Source of the DNA: Helicobacteraceae bacterium
Lineage (GTDB): Bacteria; Campylobacterota; Campylobacteria; Campylobacterales; Sulfurimonadaceae
DNA: 18,371 nucleotides
Direction of reading: 5' to 3'
Assembly: GCA_027068615.1 (NCBI GenBank)
Contig: JAMOQV010000166.1
Span: 1 to 18,371 of the forward strand
In this document: positions 1 to 5,624 of the stretch, piece after piece
Layout of the letters: each line of letters opens with the position of its first letter
How positions within the stretch are numbered: position 1 is the stretch's first letter
Notes under the pieces: generated by a model
What the model saw: only the letters and a program-made list of their open reading frames with translations
What the model was told of the DNA's origin: nothing
The model's database searches: none
Position numbers and translations under genes: made by a program

Positions 1-1111
1 CATACTCATCACTTTCACTATAAGCTAGATCACTATGAGCTTCATTAAATGATAAACTACTAAAATCCAATACAGACGAACCATCTATAAACTCATCTGA
101 TGTATGTTCAACTTCATAGTCATCACTACCTTTATAGTCATCACTTTTCTCTATAGATTTATCTTCATCTCCATGCGAAGCAAAATCTTTAACTTCACTA
201 GCAGTTAATTGCTCCTCACTATCTTCAGATCCAAATCCTTCAACATCTTTTGCAACTAAAGAAGAATCTTCACTTTCTTCATACTTTCCAAAGATAGATT
301 CAGTATCAATATGTGCAAATTCACCGTTGTGAAAACTTTCATATTGACTAGCATCAACCCAAGCTTCTTTATTATCTAAGAAGTTAAATTTATCTTCATG
401 TTGTGCATTTGCAGGTGCTTCCCATAAAGAATCATCAACTTCCCAAAACTTAACACTTGGTTCTGCATCAAAATGTAACTCATGAGTTTGCTCTAAATTA
501 GCCCAATACTCATCATCATTTATATGAGCATAAAGTTCCTCTGCATCAATATCTGCATCTGTTCCTAAAGCTTCTTCATACTTGCTAACCCAATCTTCAT
601 AGTAAGTTATAGTACCCATTGCATCTTCAGCTGTCTTAGCATCTGCTGTAACTTCATCTATAACTTGACTAGCCAATGGCGAATCAGCAACACCAATCTT
701 TTCAGAATAAACTAAACCAGTATTTACTCTGTTTTGTAAAAGTTGTGCATCTTCTGGACTACCAGTTTCTGCTTTTGCTCCATCTAAAACAGTTTTTATA
801 AAAACATCTTTAGAGTATTTACCCTCATTTAATTCATTTACCCAGTATTGAACACCCTCATCTGAAGCATCTATATCTGTTCTTCCTAGTGCATTTTCAT
901 AAACAGAGATTACAAAATCTTCATTTGAACTGCTACCATACATAGTTTTTGCTTCTTCTTGGTCAAAAAAGCTTTGAGCTACACCATCTAAGTCAAGATT
1001 ACCATTTACAACTTCACTAGTCCAATAATCTAATCCAGCTGCATCTGGAGCTCTTCCAAATGTAGCAATGTATAGTTCTGCTACTTGTTCTTTTACTAAT
1101 TGCTTATCCAT
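1..1111 (-). CDS. DUF4214-containing acidic, probably exported protein (3' end missing)
   Basis: The frame is open from an ATG at 1111 to the left edge: 370 codons with no stop, so the C-terminus lies outside. AAGGA (minus strand, 1122-1118) stands 6 bases before the ATG and supports this start. Residues about 9-150 form a DUF4214 module with two repeats (YIATFGRAPDAAGLDYW, then a YENALGRTD...GVQYW repeat). The N-terminus begins MDKQLVKEQVAELY and is not a Sec signal. From about residue 200 the chain is very rich in Asp, Glu and Ser, and close to the edge it has SSVLDFSSLS, reminiscent of phrases near the ends of RTX/type I-secreted proteins. DUF4214 is a domain of unknown function common in large exported surface proteins. 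Export by a type I system is inference; no RTX nonapeptides are visible here. The module is paralogous to that of the glycosidase at 5625. Confidence 0.85.
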   Translation of the reverse strand, partial: MDKQLVKEQVAELYIATFGRAPDAAGLDYWTSEVVNGNLDLDGVAQSFFDQEEAKTMYGSSSNEDFVISVYENALGRTDIDASDEGVQYWVNELNEGKYSKDVFIKTVLDGAKAETGSPEDAQLLQNRVNTGLVYSEKIGVADSPLASQVIDEVTADAKTAEDAMGTITYYEDWVSKYEEALGTDADIDAEELYAHINDDEYWANLEQTHELHFDAEPSVKFWEVDDSLWEAPANAQHEDKFNFLDNKEAWVDASQYESFHNGEFAHIDTESIFGKYEESEDSSLVAKDVEGFGSEDSEEQLTASEVKDFASHGDEDKSIEKSDDYKGSDDYEVEHTSDEFIDGSSVLDFSSLSFNEAHSDLAYSESDEY

Positions 1112-1181
1112 TTTGCATCCTTTTTTTATGTTTTGTTGAGAGAATTGTAACAAAAAAGTATAAGTGAAGTGTTAGCATAAA
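1112..1181 (-). promoter_or_regulatory. Spacer with candidate promoter for the DUF4214 gene
   Basis: This 70-base spacer separates the kinase stop from the DUF4214 start. On the minus strand TGTTACAAT (1152-1144) reads as an extended -10 with one mismatch to TATAAT, giving a leader of about 25 bases. TATACT (1162-1157) is a second -10 candidate. A 5-bp inverted repeat, GTTAG/CTAAC (1171-1186), overlaps the kinase stop but has no T-run, so it is a poor terminator. The DUF4214 gene may therefore be transcribed alone or by read-through from the two-component genes. Confidence 0.35.
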
Positions 1182-2219
1182 CTAACTAAAATGCAAATAT
1201 ATAGATGTACCAACATCAATTTTTGATTTTATCTCTATCTTTATACCTAATTCATCACAAAGTTTTTTTACTATATGTAAGCCTATACCTATACCTCGTT
1301 GATTTTCTTTATAAAATCTTTCAAAAACTTTTGTTGTGTTTTTAATACCTATCCCCTCATCTTTTATGATAAGAGTATCATTATCAAGAGTAACATATAC
1401 ACTTCCATCTTTTTTATTGTACTTAGAAGCATTTGATAGTAAGTTATCCAATATTCTTACAAATGCTTCTTTATTGTAGTTTACATACCTATCTTTTACC
1501 TCTACTTTAAAAGTGATATCATCGTAAAGTTTAGATATAAATCCCACCCTATCTTCAACAACCTCTTTGAGTGAAAACTCCTCTTTTTGTAAAGGTTGAT
1601 TTTGAAGATATGTTATAAGATTATTTTGTAAAGCTAATATCCTTTTTAAACTATTTTCAATTCTCAATACTTTAACATTCTCTCCTATCTCTTTTTTTAG
1701 AAGATATGAGTTTAACTTTAATGATGATATAGGTGTATTAAAATCGTGTAATATATCTTTTATAAACTCTTCTGTTAAAAGAAGTGATTTTCTAAGTGGG
1801 TTTAATGTATATAGTGAAAAAACTACAGAAAGAACAACTATAACAACTAAAACAAGCATATAGTATAGTAAAAATTTCTCTTTTATATCTTTTAATATAC
1901 TTAGATATTTCTCTTTCTTAAAAGATATTTTTAACAAAAACTTACTAGAAGAATCTATATTGAAAAGTGAATAAAGAGAGTTGTCATCTTTTAAAAGTTT
2001 ATAAGTGCTTAGATTATCTCTTTTTTGTTCAAAATTTATATCGAACTTATTACACTTAAGATTTAAACTACAAATCCTCATCTGAGTAAAAAGTTCACTC
2101 TCTTTAACAAGTATCTCTTTTTGGTATATAAAATAAAAAAGTACACCAACTAAGATAGACAATGATGTAAAAAAAAGCACAAAACCCTTTGTAAATGATT
2201 CTAACTCAATCCGATTCAA
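1182..2219 (-). CDS. Membrane sensor histidine kinase
   Basis: A 345-residue sensor kinase that should autophosphorylate and pass phosphate to the regulator encoded just upstream. Two membrane segments (about 12-32 and 117-137) flank an extracytoplasmic loop of about 80 residues containing Cys50 and Cys56 (RICSLNLKC). The cytoplasmic part has the H-box HDFNTP with phospho-acceptor His158, the N-box around Asn263 (LDNLLSNASKYN), G1 KDEGIGI (Asp287), an F-box (FERFYKEN) and G2 RGIGIGL (309-314), so it appears catalytically complete. The H-box reads HDFNTP instead of the common HELRTP. The start overlaps the regulator gene by 14 bases, indicating translational coupling. The signal is unknown; the paired cysteines in a small loop could form a disulfide, which is inference. 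Confidence 0.93.
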   Translation of the reverse strand: MNRIELESFTKGFVLFFTSLSILVGVLFYFIYQKEILVKESELFTQMRICSLNLKCNKFDINFEQKRDNLSTYKLLKDDNSLYSLFNIDSSSKFLLKISFKKEKYLSILKDIKEKFLLYYMLVLVVIVVLSVVFSLYTLNPLRKSLLLTEEFIKDILHDFNTPISSLKLNSYLLKKEIGENVKVLRIENSLKRILALQNNLITYLQNQPLQKEEFSLKEVVEDRVGFISKLYDDITFKVEVKDRYVNYNKEAFVRILDNLLSNASKYNKKDGSVYVTLDNDTLIIKDEGIGIKNTTKVFERFYKENQRGIGIGLHIVKKLCDELGIKIEIKSKIDVGTSIYLHFS

Positions 2220-2844
2220 CTATGTACCCTACACCTCTAATATTTTTTATAGGAAGACCTGTTGTTTTTTTAAGTTTATTTACAGCAACTCTTAAAGCCT
2301 GAGCTGATGGATTTTGCATACACTCTTCTAATGCTATTTTATCTACAACTTGATTTTTTGATGTTATAAGTATATGTAACATATCTAAAAGCATAGAACT
2401 CAGAGGGACTAAATGTCCATCTTTTCTTAACTCTTTAGTAGCTGGATTATAAACCAAATCATTATATATTATAACATCAACACTCTTTTTGATTTTTGAA
2501 CTAATTCTAAGTAGTAGCTCTTCTGGGTCAAAAGGTTTTTTTATATAATCATCAGCTCCAAGATTAAACCCTTTTGTCATAGTTTTTATATCTACCATAG
2601 CACTTATAAATATAGTTGGGGTATTATCAGATGCATCCCTTAAAGACTCTAACAACTCTAGCCCATCTATCTTTGGTACATTTATATCTAGTAGATACAA
2701 ATCATACTTATTTTCATAAGTAAGTTCAGCAGCTTCTTCACCATCAACGGCCAAATCAACGACAAAAGAATCACTCTCTAGTAGCTCTTTTATACTTTGA
2801 GATAAAATTCTATCATCTTCTAATAGTAAAACTTTTTGCTTCAT
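2206..2844 (-). CDS. OmpR-family two-component response regulator
   Basis: A 212-residue DNA-binding response regulator. The receiver domain (about 1-120) has the acidic pair Glu9/Asp10-Asp11, phospho-acceptor Asp53 (LLDINVP), Ser81 (FISAM) and Lys103 (IKKPF), all expected for an active receiver. The C-terminal winged helix (about 125-210) ends with the typical IKNIRGVGYI. It is the first gene of a leftward pair with the kinase. Its targets are not evident. Nearby candidates are its own operon, the DUF4214 gene and the divergent DUF2062 gene, but no repeated operator was found in the 76-base upstream spacer. Confidence 0.95.
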   Translation of the reverse strand: MKQKVLLLEDDRILSQSIKELLESDSFVVDLAVDGEEAAELTYENKYDLYLLDINVPKIDGLELLESLRDASDNTPTIFISAMVDIKTMTKGFNLGADDYIKKPFDPEELLLRISSKIKKSVDVIIYNDLVYNPATKELRKDGHLVPLSSMLLDMLHILITSKNQVVDKIALEECMQNPSAQALRVAVNKLKKTTGLPIKNIRGVGYIVESD

Positions 2845-2920
2845 TCTTACTCGATTATTTATAATTTATACATAATTTTAGCATAAAATAGGTAGAATTT
2901 ATCAAAAATAAGAATTTAAA
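2845..2920. promoter_or_regulatory. Divergent AT-rich spacer with candidate promoters
   Basis: This 76-base spacer lies between the leftward two-component operon and the rightward DUF2062 gene. Plus-strand -10 candidates are TATAAT at 2860-2865 and a CATAAAAT-like box near 2882. A minus-strand candidate is TATAAA at 2870-2865. None has a clear -35, as is usual for Campylobacterota sigma-70 promoters. Which box is used cannot be decided from sequence. Confidence 0.35.
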
Positions 2921-3409
2921 ATGTTAAGAACAACTCTGAAAAAAATAAGCAAAAACAAAAAACTTCAAGAACTTATAAAAAAATCAAAAGTTCCACCTGA
3001 GTATCTATCAACAAATCGCAAGATGGTTTCTCGTGCTGTACTTCTAGGTCTGTTTATAGCTTTTATCCCTATGCCTATGCAAATGGCTGCTGTTTTGGCA
3101 CTTATGCCATTTGTAAAATTTAATGTTCCTATAGGTTTGGCAATGTGTTGGATGAGTAATCCTTTGACGATGCCACCTATGTATTATATGGAGTACCTAA
3201 CTGGCTCATTTTTTTTAGGAACAAAAGTTGAACCTGTTGAGATGAGCCTTCAATGGTTTAGTGATAATATAGACAATATATTTATACCATTATATACAGG
3301 TACACTTTTTTATTCGGTATTTGGTTCTTTGAGTGCTTATTGGCTGGTAAACTATTTTTGGAAAGCATCTGTTTATAGAGATAAAAAACTCTCAAAAAAG
3401 AAAAAATAA
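2921..3409 (+). CDS. DUF2062 family membrane protein
   Basis: A 162-residue protein of the DUF2062 family, small multi-pass inner-membrane proteins of unknown biochemical role. After a basic N-terminal region (about 1-35) there is a hydrophobic segment (about 40-60, RAVLLGLFIAFIPMPMQM) carrying the Pro/Met-rich turn typical of the family. A second segment follows with WMSNPLTMPPMYY (about 77-90), the most characteristic part, and a third near 125-145. It ends in a lysine-rich tail. No good Shine-Dalgarno site precedes the ATG (only TAAGAA). It stands alone between the divergent regulator and the T2SS promoter, which begins 3 bases after its stop. No functional link to secretion is evident. 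Confidence 0.88.
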   Translation: MLRTTLKKISKNKKLQELIKKSKVPPEYLSTNRKMVSRAVLLGLFIAFIPMPMQMAAVLALMPFVKFNVPIGLAMCWMSNPLTMPPMYYMEYLTGSFFLGTKVEPVEMSLQWFSDNIDNIFIPLYTGTLFYSVFGSLSAYWLVNYFWKASVYRDKKLSKKKK

Positions 3410-3412
3410 CTA

Positions 3413-3421
3413 TGATATAAT
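3413..3421 (+). promoter_or_regulatory. Extended -10 promoter of the T2SS cluster
   Basis: TGATATAAT is a perfect extended -10 (TGnTATAAT). It starts 3 bases after the DUF2062 stop codon and 28 bases before the gspG ATG. The predicted start point near 3428 leaves a leader of about 20 bases that carries the AGGA ribosome site. There is no recognisable -35, which extended -10 promoters do not need. Confidence 0.7.
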
Positions 3422-3448
3422 ATCAACTAAATAAAACGAGGATTTTTT

Positions 3449-3883
3449 ATGAAAAACAAAACATCAAAAAAAGCATTTTCACTTATAGAACTTATGATAG
3501 TTATAGTTATACTTGGACTTTTAGCCGCTATGGTTATGCCTAGCTTAACAGGTAAAGGGGAAGAAGCAAAAAGGGACTTAGTATGTGTGCAGATGAAAAG
3601 TATATACAACGGTGCATTGGATATGTTTAAAATCGACAACAGTGTATATCCATCTACTGAGGAGGGATTAGAAGCTCTTGTTAAAAATCCTGATGAAGAG
3701 AAATATCCTAACTACTCACAAAATGGCTACTTTAAAGATGCTAAACTTCCAAAAGACTCATGGGGTAGCAACTTTATATATATAAACAATGATGGGGATA
3801 TTGAGCTTATATCTTTAGGTGCAGATAAAAAAGAGGGTGGCTCAAAAGAAGCTAAAGATATAAAACTAAGTGAATGTAAATAG
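3449..3883 (+). CDS. gspG: T2SS major pseudopilin GspG
   Basis: The main subunit of the periplasmic pseudopilus that drives cargo through the secretin. The 144-residue precursor has a short basic leader cut by a prepilin peptidase after Ala9 (SKKA^FSLIELM), leaving Phe as residue 1 and Glu as residue 5 of the mature chain, followed by a hydrophobic helix. The GspG signature region is clear: YPSTEEGLEALV, then KDSWGSNFIYI, then DIELISLGADKKEGG, which corresponds to the Ca2+-binding loop of GspG. Cys46 and Cys143 could pair. AGGA at 3439-3442, 6 bases before the ATG, supports the start. It is the first gene of the cluster, directly after a strong promoter, which fits the need for many copies. 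Confidence 0.96.
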   Translation: MKNKTSKKAFSLIELMIVIVILGLLAAMVMPSLTGKGEEAKRDLVCVQMKSIYNGALDMFKIDNSVYPSTEEGLEALVKNPDEEKYPNYSQNGYFKDAKLPKDSWGSNFIYINNDGDIELISLGADKKEGGSKEAKDIKLSECK

Positions 3884-3885
3884 AG

Positions 3886-4404
3886 TTGCAAAAAAAAGCT
3901 TTTACACTTATAGAATTACTTATAGTTATAGTTATAATGGGTGTTATATACACCCTAGCTATAAATAACTTTGATAAGCTAAATGATAAAACAAAAACTC
4001 TTAGTTTATCAAACCTAAAAGAGTATCTAAAATCTTTTCCCTATCAAACAAAAATTGAGTTGATATGTACTCATAGATGCTTAAAATGTTCTGTATTTGT
4101 AGATAATAACAAAACAAAAGATATAGATAAATTTTTAGACTCTGATATTCAAAAATACAAATATGACTTTGATAATGGATATATAAAAATTGAAAATGAT
4201 ACTTTTTTCAATAAAAAAAATGTTGAACAAGATGTTTGTTTTTCATACAGTTTAAATAAAAATCGTGTAGGTGAACAAGTGTTAGTTGAGTATAAAAATA
4301 GATTTTATGATTTTTCAGATGATTTAAAAGGTATCAAAATATATAATTCACTAGAAGAAGCAACTAAAGCAAAAGAAAAACTTATAGAAGAAGTGAAGCC
4401 ATGA
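3886..4404 (+). CDS. gspH: T2SS minor pseudopilin, GspH-like, with cysteine cluster
   Basis: A 172-residue type IV-pilin-like precursor with leader MQKKA^FTLIELL and a long hydrophobic N-helix. It is assigned to the GspH position because it follows gspG and because separate I, J and K candidates exist; sequence alone does not prove H. The start is TTG at 3886: an in-frame stop at 3877 rules out anything longer, and the next methionine (Met18) would remove the leader. No Shine-Dalgarno site is present and the start is 2 bases after the gspG stop, so translation probably depends on coupling. The globular part carries Cys61, Cys65 and Cys68 (CTHRCLKC) plus Cys118, unusual for GspH and possibly disulfide- or metal-bound. 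The stop overlaps gspF by ATGA. Confidence 0.8.
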   Translation: MQKKAFTLIELLIVIVIMGVIYTLAINNFDKLNDKTKTLSLSNLKEYLKSFPYQTKIELICTHRCLKCSVFVDNNKTKDIDKFLDSDIQKYKYDFDNGYIKIENDTFFNKKNVEQDVCFSYSLNKNRVGEQVLVEYKNRFYDFSDDLKGIKIYNSLEEATKAKEKLIEEVKP

Positions 4405-5615
4405 TATTTAAATACAAAGGTATAGACCATTTAGGTAAAAAAGTAAATGCTAAGATAGAAGCTTCTAGCTTAGTAGAAGCAAAAACTAAACTTAAAGCAC
4501 AAAATATAATCTATACAAATATAGAAGAAAATTCTGTATCTTTTTTCTCAAATATTAAATTTAATACAAAGTATAAAATACAACCCAAAGAGCTATCTAT
4601 ACTTTCAAGAGAATTATCTATGTATATCCGTTCAGGTATAACGATAGTATCGGCACTTAAAATTATACAAACACACTATGAAGATAACAAGAAAATAAAA
4701 CTTTTTTTAACTACTGTAAGTACACATTTAGATGAGGGGAAAAACTTTTATACAGCATTAGAGACCCAAAGTATTATAGAATTACCAGAGTTTTTTAAAC
4801 ACTCTATAAAAGTTAGTGAAGATAGTGGGATTTTAGATGAAGTTCTTATGGAGTTATCAAGATTTTTAAAAGAGCAAGATGATATAAACAAAGAGATAAA
4901 ATCAGCATTTGCCTACCCTACTTTTATGATAATCATATCTCTACTTATGATATCTTTTATGCTTTCATTTGTTGTACCTCAAATAACTGGCATCTTTGAA
5001 AACAACCACCAAACACTACCAACTCCAACTATAGTTGTTGTTGCTTTGGGTGATTTTTTTAATCAAAACTTTACTAAAATACTAGCTTTTATATTTATAG
5101 CTGTAACTGGATTTATGTTTATGATGAAACAGAGTAAAAAGTTTGCATATATAGTGCATAAGATACTTTTAAAGCTACCAATGTTTGGAATAATTATACA
5201 AAAAAGTGAACTAGCTAGATTTGCATATATAGCATCTCTACTTACCCACTCTGGTGTACCTTTTGTTCAAACAGTAAATTTAAGTGCAAATATATTGGAT
5301 AATTTAGTTTTAAAAGATATCTTTATACAAGCATCTAAAAAAGTTGTAGAGGGTAAGCATCTATCTAGTGCATTAAACACTTCAAATATAAAAATAGACA
5401 ATGCTTTTATACAAGCTATAGCACTAGGGGAAGAAACATCACAACTTCAAAATGTACTAACAAATATTTCAGAACTATATTTTGAGGAAAATCGTGATAA
5501 AATATCAACACTTTTAACACTGCTTGAACCAAGTCTAATGCTTTTTGTAGGTGGAAGTATAGGCTTTATAGTAGCAGCAATGCTTTTACCGATATTTTCA
5601 ATGAGTATAAATTAG
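4401..5615 (+). CDS. gspF: T2SS inner-membrane platform protein GspF
   Basis: The polytopic core of the inner-membrane assembly platform, thought to transmit ATPase motion to the growing pseudopilus. Its 404 residues are the usual family length. It starts with the GspF N-terminal motif (MIFKYKGIDHLGKKVNAKIEA), followed by two repeated cytoplasmic four-helix domains (about 65-170 and 265-370). Hydrophobic segments lie near 170-193, 222-242 and 375-398. The PQITGIFE stretch after the first segment and the LLEPSLMLFVGG stretch at the last are family hallmarks. It overlaps the pseudopilin gene by ATGA, and the next gene starts 9 bases later. Confidence 0.96.
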   Translation: MIFKYKGIDHLGKKVNAKIEASSLVEAKTKLKAQNIIYTNIEENSVSFFSNIKFNTKYKIQPKELSILSRELSMYIRSGITIVSALKIIQTHYEDNKKIKLFLTTVSTHLDEGKNFYTALETQSIIELPEFFKHSIKVSEDSGILDEVLMELSRFLKEQDDINKEIKSAFAYPTFMIIISLLMISFMLSFVVPQITGIFENNHQTLPTPTIVVVALGDFFNQNFTKILAFIFIAVTGFMFMMKQSKKFAYIVHKILLKLPMFGIIIQKSELARFAYIASLLTHSGVPFVQTVNLSANILDNLVLKDIFIQASKKVVEGKHLSSALNTSNIKIDNAFIQAIALGEETSQLQNVLTNISELYFEENRDKISTLLTLLEPSLMLFVGGSIGFIVAAMLLPIFSMSIN

Positions 5616-5624
5616 GGAGTTAAA

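Noticed and set aside
3427..3639. Open frame on the minus strand across gspG
   Set aside because: It lies antisense to a certain pseudopilin gene, has no ribosome site or recognisable domain, and arises from the hydrophobic codons of the pilin helix.
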